Shown here one piece after another: positions 23,466 through 33,250 of a stretch of DNA of 64,000 nucleotides. Source of the stretch: Fomes fomentarius (taxonomy: Eukaryota > Basidiomycota > Agaricomycetes > Polyporales > Polyporaceae); contig JABYQN010000001.1 in assembly GCA_022606135.1 (NCBI GenBank), positions 4,774,001-4,838,000 on the forward strand, written 5' to 3'. The notes below the pieces were generated by a model, which made no database searches, was not told the DNA's origin, and saw only the letters and a program-made list of their open reading frames with translations. A program made the translations under genes and the position numbers. How positions within the stretch are numbered: the stretch's first letter is position 1; every line of letters begins with the position of its first letter.

Positions 23466-24774
23466 CTAGTGGCTTGCATAAATTCTGCTGTGTTGTACCT
23501 GGGGGCCGGAGTTGTAGACGCAGAGCAGGCCAAAGACAAAGACCGAGTCGACCGAGGTTGCCCAGACGGGAGAAAAATATCGCACAATCCGGGAAAGGTC
23601 GATCTTCTCAGGCATGGAATAGCCCGTTCCGTAGGGAGGGAGAAGATCCTCGGGGTAGCGGAAGTTCGGACGCACGGAATGAAATGCACCCCGATTCGCC
23701 ACTGCGTGCCACATGTCAAATGAGCAGCGCAGGCTCAGAAGGATACCATGTAGGCAACGAGTCATCTGAGAGTGCGCATGGCCTTAGCACATCGGGCGGC
23801 TCGCCTTACACAACAGCCTCCTGCAGCTTCGATGCCTCGTTTTCGCGGGAGCGCCGTCGCCGTAACGACGTGCGTAGTCAAGGAAGTGCTCGCGAGTGTA
23901 TTCGTCGGAGCCGATGAATGCGATCCCCATGGATGACGAGGATCGTGGATGCCGACGAAACGCTTCGCTGGGGGCCAAGGTGGCACCTTGAATGGGGCGC
24001 ACGTGCCGCACTGGAATGAAGAGAACTACCGAGTAAGTTCGGGCTTTCCAGACGCCGGAGGAAATGTTCCCGACATACCGTACTTGGCAACCTGAACGCG
24101 GATGATGCCTCGCTCATTCCGGGCTTTCGAGCTGGTATGCTGTACAGTAAGGCGACATCTCAATACACACCCCAGAAATTTTCGCGATTCCTAGGGTTCA
24201 TGTAACGCCGCCAGTGGCTAGCAGCTGAGACAGAAGCCCATGTGTTCGCTTGTACGTGACCCTGCACACGAGGACCGGTGAGTGTGTGTTGGGCACGCTG
24301 GACGGACAGGGGGCTAATCGCGTGATTGCGATAGAAGCTTTCGTCTTGGAGCATCAAGCTGAAGAAGTTCTTGACTGCGCACAGTCGGGCCTTGACGTGC
24401 CGAGCTTTGCGGGGTCGTCGAACGTCGACCGATATGGAAGGATGTGTACTGTACTGCAAGTGAATTGTGCTAGGCACAACGTGATAGCAAGGGATGATAC
24501 TCTCAGTGACCGCGGGCAATAGATCGTGTGCGATGAGAGTCTACTTACAGTGTCAGACGCGCTGGCATAGTTCCGTCCATGTTCATGTGTCAGCTGGTGT
24601 CGTAGCTCCCCACACGATGCGGCGGAAGCATGCGTGTGCTCGGGTGCCGTCGTCGAGGCACATCCGTGTCTTGACCTCATCATTATGGACATGTACCATA
24701 CGATGTGCGATTCCTGAACTACATTTCAGCAAGCCATCCGACAATGCACGATATAGTGTCCATACCTGACTCAC
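23466..24774 (-). other. Unidentified coding-like segments, minus strand
   Basis: Several stretches read like protein on the minus strand. 23466-23765 contains AFHSVRPNFRYPEDLLPPYG. 23784-24011 contains GIAFIGSDEYTREHFLDYARR. 24160-24480 contains QDESFYRNHAISPLSVQR and ENFWG. Splice-like sites border some of them: a gtaagt donor follows NYASASDT near 24548, and a gtatgt donor precedes 24040. No single frame-consistent model emerged and I do not recognise a family. It may be a real multi-exon gene or a decayed one. Confidence 0.25.
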
Positions 24775-26271
24775 TCAATCCGGAGAAACTGGGGAATTAG
24801 GGTGAACAGAGCCGAAATGCTTGAGCGCCACATAGATGCTGTGAACGGAAACAACCAGAGTCACCCCACATGAAATTCTCCGAAAGGACCGCCTATGTAC
24901 TTCTTCTCCGAGGCTTCGAAAGATCACCTCCAGGAGAAGCACGTCGTCGGGTAGAAGGGCATCGAATTACGTGGTGGTCAAGAAATTTCGGACCTTCCGA
25001 GTTGTAGACGAGAAACATTCGTAGGAGGGGTTGCGAGGGTGCTTTCAGCCTCATCGTGATACAGACTGTAGAAGGACGAAAAGGATTGGATGCATGCGGA
25101 TTATAGTCATGGAACTGATTGTGAAGTCAAAAACATGACGACAGCTCATGAGATAACAGTGTTCATTGTAGATGGAAGTCCAAGTGATACATATACGCGT
25201 AGACCAAAGAGTTTACGCACGCATATCGAGCCAGAACGGCGCATAGAATAGACCTCGACCCATATACCCATAGCAGCAGCCTTCGAGACCATCGAGTTCC
25301 CCGGACCGCGATCAAAGTCAATGTAACATAGTCTATAAATGATGTACGCGGGACAAAGTCCAGAGAGCAAGCAAAGAGCAAGGCATGTCTTCAAGCCTTC
25401 AGGCCGCGACAAGGGAGGCTCGAGGAAGAGGGACGAAGTTCGGACAGTCGCGAGGCCTAGGCGTCTATGAGAGCACCGGCGATTGCCGGATGCCCTCACA
25501 CACGAGGCTACTGAACGCCCGTCATATCTATCATGGTCTCTAGTACTCTTTGCTGGTGGCGAAAGGAAACCCAAGCTCTGAGATCTCCAAAGATTTTTAA
25601 GCGCTTGTGGGGAGCGTCTCTGCGAGACACGGAACATATCGCAGCTAGGAAGGTGCAACTTGAACGCCTTTACGGCACTGTTGTCAGACCACGGACGGGC
25701 GAATACGGAAGAGGGATACTACAGCGAGCCACCGGGGCCTCAAGACAGATGTAGAAATGTATCAAGTCTGAATATATGATGACTACCATTCACAACGCGA
25801 CTGAAGGCCTTGATAATAACATAATGACGAGAACGCGCATTCAATTGAACGGAGGGAATATCTCCCACGCAGACGAAGTGCCCCTCGACGACATCCTAAG
25901 AAATGGAAGAAATAGCAGTGCATGAGAGTAACCACCAAGCCGCGAAGATAGCGTTGTTGTTAATAAGCATTTGTGGAGAGATTGCGTTGAGATCCTATGA
26001 TACAGTATTGAAGGGGGCAGATCCAAATCCAGTACGTTCGTTCCACCACCACCAGCCGCGTCTCCATCCGTTCCACTCCGTCTCTCTCCGCGCCGTCCAA
26101 GCGTCAAGACTGAGAAGTCAGACTCTGGGCCGCTGTCGTAGTGTACACTCGCAGTACTCCTGGACCATCTGCTCAAGCCGCACCACCAGCGGACTTCCGC
26201 CTGCCATCGTCGTCCTACATCAGCTCTGGGGAGTCGCCTACAGAGCACAAGACAAAGAGCAAGGCAGGCAC
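24775..26271. other. Intergenic, about 1.5 kb
   Basis: No supported gene. Open frames on both strands are short, overlap each other and lack family character. The 3' end of the cytochrome oxidase transcript lies at the right side. Confidence 0.4.
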
Positions 26272-26584
26272 TCACAGCTGGTATCCTGCGGCGACGAACG
26301 GCAGGAGGAAACATGTCCCGACGGCCCCGACATACTTCACGGCGAACTTCCGCTTGTTCTCGTAGCTGAAGGGGAAGTTCTGTCGGAGTGAACGGGGTAT
26401 TAATCTCAGGTGTTAGGGACTCCAACGAGGAAGGGGTTCCGGAGAGGAGAGTAGGAGGTGGGGAGAGGTAACTCACGCTGTGTGCGACGTGCTCCTTAGT
26501 GGTGTAGAGAGTCCGGACTTGCGTCGGGGAACGCTTGAGCGCAGCACGGAGCGCAGAAGGACCAGCACGGGCAAGAGGCGACAT
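26272..26584 (-). CDS. COX8: Cytochrome c oxidase subunit VIIc (yeast Cox8 type)
   Basis: Minus strand, two exons of 108 nt each: 26584-26477 and 26379-26272; 71 aa. The first exon encodes a Ser/Arg/Ala-rich mitochondrial presequence ending RTLYTTKEHVAHS. The second encodes NFPFSYENKRKFAVKYVG followed by one membrane helix (AVGTCFLLPFVAAGYQL). This is the small inner-membrane subunit of complex IV, with its N-terminus in the matrix. The 97-nt intron falls exactly between presequence region and mature domain. Length, the F-x-Y/F-ENK motif and the single C-terminal helix fit the family well. Confidence 0.88.
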
Positions 26585-27244
26585 TTCGGAGAATATACTT
26601 GTTCTAGGTTCAAGCAGCGGTGCGCGGTGTAGTATGCGGACGATGGGTATGAAGCGGGATGTGTAGCGTCGACGAGACTCTCAAAGCGCAAAAGAGTGAG
26701 CCCAGGTGAGGAGCGATGGCAAGTTGAGAAGCTTGTCAGGCGTTCGGGGGTGCGTTATGTATGGGCGATAATAGGCTCCCCACATCGGTCCACCAGGAGC
26801 GATGTTGACAGATGGCCGGCACGGACTGGGTTCGACCACTCTGGAACTCGACTAGAATACCCTGGCCTGAGAAAGACCTGCTCGGCGGTGCACCGGCACG
26901 AGGGAATAGGGCTGAATGGGGATTGTAGTGGGGCCACCTGACCGTTTGTATTAGACTTCGATCTAGAGGAGTCGAGAGCGTGAGCCAATTGTGCGTGCTT
27001 GATGCTCTATCACTCACGTTCCAACCATACTTACAACTCCAAGCAATCTTGTATGCTACAGATCTGATATGCATTGTATCAGGGCTAATGGAAAGATGAA
27101 GCTGTACTCTAAGAGAGATTAGTATACGTTGTAGTCGACTTTGAAGTCAGAGGACGAACGGTCGCCTAGAACCAGGTGTTGTCGCCCAAGGGTCACTGGT
27201 GCTGTTGGTGATATATATTTTATCTGTGCCGAACAGAGGACTAA
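26585..27244. other. Intergenic, 660 nt
   Basis: Upstream region of the cytochrome oxidase subunit gene and of tRNA-Thr. Nothing else is recognisable. Confidence 0.4.
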
Positions 27245-27326
27245 GCCGCATTGGCGTAGTGGTATGCGCGCCCCACTTGTACTTCAGAACATGGGGAGGT
27301 CACTCGTTCGACCCGGGTATGTGGCA
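27245..27326 (+). tRNA. tRNA-Thr (anticodon TGT) with 9-nt intron
   Basis: Acceptor stem gccgcat pairs with atgtggc, plus discriminator a. The D arm is gcgt-agtggtat-gcgc. The anticodon stem is cccca/tgggg. The 16-nt apical loop is a normal loop CTTGTAA interrupted after position 37 by cttcagaac (27282-27290). The T arm is actcg-ttcgacc-cgggt. The anticodon is at 27278-27280. The intron sits at the canonical place one base 3' of the anticodon. Confidence 0.85.
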
Positions 27327-27708
27327 TACGTTTTTGACCTCTCGTTCCTGGTTCTAACGTTCTTACGTTACATCCAAGATTCTTTCATCATGTCTATAGC
27401 CGATATCGATACATGAGTGAACGCGGAACCTTTGTCCACCCGCCACCGGCTCACCACCAGTGCGCCAGCGCTACCAAACGTTGGCAAAGTCATTGTGCGA
27501 CGCTTTGTCTTGCTCGAGTATGAAAGGGACGCATTCGATCTATCATCTCTTCCTCCTTCCCTTTCCCCTTCCCCAGACTCCCCTAGCCAAAAGTCCCCCC
27601 TTCCTGCACCCCGACCACGTTGAGTAGAGGTGGAAAGCCAACTTGCTATCCATCCACGCAGGACTGCGGACGAGAACAGTGGAAACGCAGCCACCTACTA
27701 CGACACTC
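27327..27708. other. Intergenic, 382 nt
   Basis: Probable 5' region of the gene at 27709. It contains a pyrimidine-rich stretch (27541-27610, ttcctccttccctttcccc and similar) such as often precedes fungal transcription starts. Confidence 0.4.
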
Positions 27709-28614
27709 ATGGCCGGACTCAACCCTTTTGAAAGCGGTGAAGATCATTACGAGCCCGCCAGAGTGCGGCATCCGCGCCGGCGCGGTTCGCTCCCACAGTT
27801 ATTCATCGACTCGGCAGCGTCGTTGGAGTCACGTCCGTGGTCGGCCGTCGACGGGCAAGGACAGGACACTTTGCCACTCTCTGGGGAGACAAAGAGGAAA
27901 GGGAAGGGGAAGGGGAAGGGGAGCAAGAGGTGGGGCAGGATCTTCAAGAGTATGCATTTCGGCAAGCACAAGACGTCGAAGGCAACGAGCCCAACCACGA
28001 AGGCGTTCCTCACAAGGCATGGCGAGGGCGATGGCTCAGGAGGACCGGAATCGCCGAGCTTGGAGGACCCATTTGGCGACCAGCACGCCATGGAGTGTGA
28101 GAATGACGGCGAATGGGCAGCTTGGGTTGGGAGGCGGGGCAGCGAGGACGTAGACATGGCTGGTTCCAGTCCGACGCGCGGAGATACTCAAACAGGCCCA
28201 GGTCGGTCGTCGATATCAGACGCGTCGTTGTCGCAGTGGGTGGTCTGCCCGCGCACCCCACAGAAGAAGCCGAGTTCGTCCACACCGACGACGCCGCGCT
28301 CGAGCCCGTGGAGCCGAGGCTCGCTGCGCACCCCAGGGTCGGCGAGGTCGGCAAGATCGGTGAGGTCCGCGCTGTCACAGATGTCGGACAAGAGCCGGCT
28401 GAGCGCAACGAGCTCGATGTTGAAGAAGCATGCGAAGAGGAGCAAGAAGGAGAGGAATGTGAGGATGGCGTCGCAGATGAAGTCGATTCAGATCCTCGGC
28501 GCGGAGGCGGTGGGCGCGGTCGCCAAGGCGACGCGGGTGCCAGAAGACGAGCTTCAGGTCCGCGTATTTGGGAGGATGGTGGACAATCATATCAAGGACG
28601 GGGAGGAGATGTGA
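27709..28614 (+). CDS. Hypothetical low-complexity protein, basic and Ser-rich
   Basis: Intronless, 301 aa from the ATG at 27709, which begins MAGLNPFESG; an upstream ATG at 27643 would add 22 residues. No domain recognised. There is a Lys-Gly run (KRKGKGKGKGSKRW) near residue 63, a Ser/Thr/Pro-rich middle with PQKKPSSSTPTTPRSSPWS, and an Arg-Ser stretch (ARSARSVRSALSQMSDKSR). A more ordered C-terminus ends VRVFGRMVDNHIKDGEEM and may be the only folded part. No signal peptide or membrane helix. Third-position GC is high and the frame is open throughout, which supports coding. Possibly nuclear or a scaffold; function unknown. Confidence 0.65.
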   Translation: MAGLNPFESGEDHYEPARVRHPRRRGSLPQLFIDSAASLESRPWSAVDGQGQDTLPLSGETKRKGKGKGKGSKRWGRIFKSMHFGKHKTSKATSPTTKAFLTRHGEGDGSGGPESPSLEDPFGDQHAMECENDGEWAAWVGRRGSEDVDMAGSSPTRGDTQTGPGRSSISDASLSQWVVCPRTPQKKPSSSTPTTPRSSPWSRGSLRTPGSARSARSVRSALSQMSDKSRLSATSSMLKKHAKRSKKERNVRMASQMKSIQILGAEAVGAVAKATRVPEDELQVRVFGRMVDNHIKDGEEM

Positions 28615-29676
28615 GGCTAGGGATGTGGAAGAACGTACTGCATGAAGGTGGAAGCCTTTGGGATTGCTTGAGGCGATCATTGTGTTCGCTAGACTACGTT
28701 ATCTGCCATGAACTCTCCGTTATCGCGTTCCTTTGTATTCATATCCGTGTATTCTCAGTCTGGAGGGTCCTGTGAGGATCGACTGGAGTTAAGTTGGTAT
28801 TTGCCAGAGTGCAGTGATGCGGATTGACGACGTCGTCGCAACTGGCTAGACATAGATCAATATGCGTACGTGTTACTGTCACAAATCGTATAGAGCAGCA
28901 TTGAAGTGGTTTTGGGAGCGGTATAGTGGATGTAAAGGTACATACAGAGATGGAGATCGAGGTCGAAGTTCAGGCGAGTTCGCACGGAAGCGCCCGATAA
29001 CTGTATCATGTACATACTACTTCGTCGCAACCTGTACCTCGTACTCCGGAACCTCGATGATGGTGCCACTCAACGAGCGGAAAATCCTCATTCCAAACGT
29101 GTAATGACAGACCCGCAGTCTACATACCATCTTGAACGCCATACTTGTGAGTTCGCGATGCCTTACTATTGAATGGTTACTAGTATTTGCATCTGCTGGT
29201 ACCGGACTCGGAGTGCCACAGTGATACACAATCATGTCCAGTGTCATGAGCTTTGCATAACATCATTGTGCGGCGATGCTTCTCGTGATGGTGAGTGTGA
29301 TACTCCGTGGCATATCTATGGATCATTCCCTTCGTCAGTCAAACAACAGTCGTGATCCATGAAAGACCACGCTGGCATGTGGCGTCCTCGACATTTGACG
29401 GATCTATTAATTGCCAGTGACATTACTTATTGTGCCTCAGTGCTTCCTTTGATATGCGTCTACTCACACTACTCCAATCCTGTCAAGATACTGCCTTTGC
29501 TATCAGACATCCCATCACCCTGCATTCACCCCTCGTCGATTACCAGCCGCCCCTCTTGGAAGGACAAGGCTCTGGTTGACACTCATTGTTACTACAGCAT
29601 CACATAACATTGACGGTCTACACAGGCCTGCACTCGGAGATTATAGAACATGTTACACAGGCGATGGTTGACTTAC
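28615..29676. other. Intergenic or unresolved, about 1.1 kb
   Basis: 3' region of the hypothetical gene and possibly the downstream part of the unresolved minus-strand gene represented by exon 29677-29955. A minus-strand piece at 29030-29130 reads YTFGMRIFRSLSGTIIEVPE and could be a last exon, but I could not connect it. Confidence 0.3.
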
Positions 29677-29955
29677 CTAGCGCCATCATAGCAACCACGG
29701 TGTCACGTATTCTGGTAGCATTCGTGCCATCGAAGAGAGCACCGAGTCGCTGCCGCCAGAAGTGGGTTTCGACGTCGTATATCAAGGTGCGATCCTTGGG
29801 CACGGAGTCCATGGTGCAAGCTTTCAAGTACTGACGCACGTTCTCGTAGAGCATGATAAGCTCGGAGTGCATGCGTCGATAGACAGAAGCACCGCACTCC
29901 GTGCTCCTGCCGGTCGACGCCGGGTTCTCCTCGACGTCTGTGTTGATTCCCGGAT
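29677..29955 (-). CDS. Internal coding exon of an unidentified gene
   Basis: A 279-nt minus-strand segment has an acceptor (ctgtag before atccggg, read on the minus strand) and a strong donor (ctag followed by gtaagt). Between them is one open frame with ordered, charged protein character: NTDVEENPASTGRST, YRRMHSELIMLYENVRQYL, LIYDVETHFWRQRLGALFDG. Neighbouring exons were not resolved on either side. Helical content looks high and no motif was recognised. It may be the surviving piece of a gene or part of an intact one spanning about 29.0-30.1 kb. Confidence 0.4.
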
Positions 29956-30123
29956 CTACAGAAGAACGTCATACCGTATGTGCTCGTCTTGCTTTGGGTA
30001 ATTGTTCTCGGCTGATCTCTGCGTGTTCTGTTTTCACTAGCATATCGCGCGAAAATTCCCATGGATACGCACATGGGTCTATCTAGTCTATTTACGGCAC
30101 TGACCGCGAACTGCACGCTCGCG

Positions 30124-30130
30124 TATAAAA
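30124..30130 (+). promoter_or_regulatory. TATA box of S1/P1 nuclease gene
   Basis: A perfect TATAAAA lies 54-60 nt upstream of the ATG at 30184, implying a short 5' leader of about 25-30 nt. Confidence 0.5.
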
Positions 30131-30183
30131 TGCTTTTGATGAGATGAGGAAAATCGTCCGCCCTCACGCGTACCGTAAATCCA

Positions 30184-31898
30184 ATGCTGAGCCTTGCTAG
30201 CGCGCTTCTTGTCTTCAGCGTAGCCCTCCAGGTTCATGCCTGGGGTAACTTGGGACACGAGACTGTAGGGTGAGCATTCCATCCGTCTGGTAAGAGCTGA
30301 TCTCAAAAATCTCTCTTGTAGCTTTGTTGCCGAGCAAGTACGTCTACCAGAGTCTAGCTCTGTTCGCTCGCTTAGGAGTCTGACTACCAACTCGTATGTA
30401 GTTCCTAGCGCCCAAAGCAGCTACATTCGTTCACTCCACCCTCAATGCAACGTGGAACTTCTCCCTTGGTCCTGCTGCCATAGTAAGTCACGACTGCTTC
30501 TGTGGCTAGTATCCACTGACTCGTCCTTGCCTCGTCGCAGTGGGCTGATCAGGTGAAGTCTCAAGCCGCCTTCAGATGGTCTGCCGACCTCCACTTCGTC
30601 GATGCGGAAGGTCGGAGTCATTTGGTTCATCTAAACTCACTCCACTAATGGACACAACGCAGACTCCCCTCTCACAGGGTCATGCTCTGTAGATGAGCAG
30701 CGTGATTGCGGGAACGGGTTCTGTATTCGTGAGTGCGTTTGTCTACTATTCTTATCTATTGACTCACCCTATGATGCAGTGACCGCCATCGCAAACTTCA
30801 CCTCTCGCGTTGTTGATGGCCGCCTCACCGCAGAACACACCTTGGAGGCTCTTCTTTTTCTGGGTGGGTAGACTAGTACTTCATCTATGAGCTCTTCCTG
30901 ACAGCCTTCTAGATCACGTAGGTGCAGGATGTCGTCGGTTGGAGATCTTCGCTCAGTGATGGGCACACAGTTCCTCGGCGATATCGGGCAGCCCCTCCAT
31001 GTAGAGGCGAGTCTCGTACGCAGAAGACCTTGATAGATCTTGCTGAGCGTTCCACAGGCTATCGAAACTGGAGGCAACGGAATCTCTGCGAAATGCTCTG
31101 GGGAATCCTCATCGAATCTGCACGCGGTACGTTGCACCCACGATTGAGCGCATCCACGGCCCTGATACCCGCATTTGTAGGTTTGGGGTAATATCAAGTA
31201 ATTGGACACGCTCGCACCGTACCACTGACATTGAGGTTTCTAGATACTGGGCTGGTGACGAAGCACATTGATCAAAGCCATGGTGGTACGCCACAGCAGT
31301 ATGCGAACGATCTCGTCGCCCAGATCAAGGTCTGTCTGTAATACACTTGTTGCTCGTATCATCGCTCATAGCACCGCCTCCCCAAGACTGGCTCGTTCAA
31401 GTCCCAAGCAGCTTCCTGGATTAGTTGCTCTTCACCCACAGAGCGTCTCTCCACCCGCTCCGAGCCAGACAATCAGCTTGAGACAGAGCTGAAGAACCTT
31501 ATTCTCACGCACCGGTCTACGGACGCAATAGCGCCGTTGAAATGCCCCCTCGTGTGGGCCGCAGAGTCCAACGCTTTTGACTGCGTGAGTACCCTCCGTC
31601 ACACGCTGCCCCGTCCAATGGTCTGGTGACCAGGTAGGATGCTGACTAACGCATGCGAGGATAGTCCGTGGTCTTCAACTTCGAGACGGGGCAGGATCTC
31701 TGCAGTGGGACGTACTTCAATAACGCGATCCCTGTGGTATGTCTACCTCGTGCTTCCGGTGGCTGGATGGAGCTGACTGCGCGACTGGTCTTCCCTTCTG
31801 TGTGCGATATGCAGATCGATCTTCAGCTTGCGAAGCAGGGCTTCCGGCTCGCCGCGTGGCTCAACGTGTTATTTGACGGGGCGACGAACTTGCCTTGA
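30184..31898 (+). CDS. Secreted S1/P1-type zinc nuclease with microexons
   Basis: Fourteen exons: 30184-30269, 30322-30337, 30402-30482, 30541-30610, 30663-30728, 30780-30863, 30913-30917, 30971-31015, 31058-31126, 31181-31187, 31244-31329, 31372-31584, 31665-31736, 31815-31898; 327 aa. The signal peptide ends ...VALQVHA, leaving mature Trp1 as in nuclease P1. Zinc ligands fall where P1 has them: W1 and H6 (WGNLGH), D45 (WADQ), H60 (ADLHFVD), then DHFLGD, GQPLH and NLHAVWD. The enzyme cleaves single-stranded DNA and RNA and removes 3' phosphates outside the cell or in vacuoles. Exons 7 (5 nt) and 10 (7 nt) are needed: they supply the His of DHFLGD and the VW plus first base of Asp in HAVWD. 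All introns are about 50-65 nt except the one before exon 13 (80) and the one before exon 14 (78). It is intact. Confidence 0.9.
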
Positions 31899-33250
31899 GA
31901 GTGCGGAAGCGCGTTGGTTTGTCCTCTGAGTTCCCAAATTCGACGCACACGTTGTGGTGCTTGTGTTGAATAATCGTACGAGTCATTGACGAACACAGAT
32001 GTGACTACAGCCTGCATTGTGCGATGAGCCTAGAAACTGGGGTCGGGTCTTGTAGGTAAAGGCGAAAGCAAAACGGCCTCGTGCGTGGCTGTCAACGCTG
32101 CGGTAGCTGTCTAGCCTCCGTCCGTCCAGCACGGGAACGTTGAGGAAAGGTGATCCTGATTCCTGGCAGCTCCCCGCGGGGTCAGGCCCACTCGCGACTT
32201 CGCAATTCAAACCGAGAGTACAGCCGAAGGAATCAGCCCCCAGAATCGACGAAGCAACACCAACGTTCACTGGCGACTTAACTTGTGCGTCCCCTGCCTC
32301 CCGACGAGTACGACGCGGAGCTGCATTCATGGATTTTCGTGTAAAGGAGCATCTTCTAGAAGCAACTAAGACTCAACGAGAGTGTTTGAAATGCCATCGA
32401 GCAGGACTTGATCATGCGAGTATCATGCCCGAGTATCCGAGTGAGGACCGAGTCCGGCAGTTGCGTGCGAGCTTTACCGCCCTCACTGGCAGCACATTGA
32501 CATGAACTGCAAGTGTAGACGCCGAAGTCGCATGTTGCCTCCGTACCATCACCACTGATCGACCTCCACAAGACCATGTCAAGCTTGTGTGCTTTCTTGC
32601 TCCTACGTTGCTGCAAATCGGGCATCTATCTGGCAGCTATCGCCGACTATACAATGTGAGATATGTCGTAATGTCCGCGACTCGGACGCGGCGCAGACAT
32701 CAGTCGCATGAAACCAGACTAGGGGCTTCAACAATGGTCATAAGTCAGCGGTGGGTACCCGGCTATAGCCAGTATGTGTATGGTCTTTGTCCGTTTGCTC
32801 CCGCCTTCCTAATGTCATTCTGGCTTCTGTTCAATCTTCTTGATTTGTTCCTGAATCCTCCTGCCCCTTCCCTTTGGCCTACTGGAGTTGGTAGCAACGT
32901 AATAGCTCAGCCCGAGCTCTGCTGAAGATCTGCCGTTAGAAGAGCTGTAGTGGATCAGTGTGGCGGATGCGCGGGTGACCACAAGTCGGGTCTGGACGAG
33001 TAGACTTTCGCGCATGCGGCAGTCCTAGCGAGCGGTGCTTGAGACATGCGGTTAGGAAGTCTCAATGAACACGTTAACAGACTGTTCTAGACCCTCTACA
33101 CCTGTATATGGACAACTCAGAATCTACCGCAGCACGCACTGGGATGACACTGTGACTCGCGGAGTTGGCGTCTGGTCAAGGTTCTTGCGGGGCATTCTAC
33201 GGGTATATATACCACTCTCTTGTGAGCGAGCTACTTGCAACCCCCGTCCC
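31899..33250. other. Intergenic, about 1.35 kb
   Basis: No supported gene. Open frames on both strands overlap and lack splice signals or known motifs. The right end carries the dynamin promoter. Confidence 0.4.
33204..33211 (+). promoter_or_regulatory. TATA-like box upstream of dynamin-like gene
   Basis: A tatatata run lies 40-47 nt before the ATG at 33251. This favours 33251 over the internal ATG at 33534 as the translation start. Confidence 0.35.

Noticed and set aside
25841..26584. 247-aa minus-strand frame starting at the cytochrome oxidase subunit ATG
   Set aside because: It reads straight through the intron and leaves the family frame. The spliced 71-aa product is the real one.
27837..28157. 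Alternative frames on both strands inside the low-complexity hypothetical gene
   Set aside because: They arise from the Lys-Gly and Ser-rich repeats. The 27709-28614 frame is longest and ends in ordered sequence.
31983..32330. 115-aa minus-strand open frame downstream of the S1/P1 nuclease
   Set aside because: No motif, signal or splice support. Overlapping plus-strand frames are equally open.
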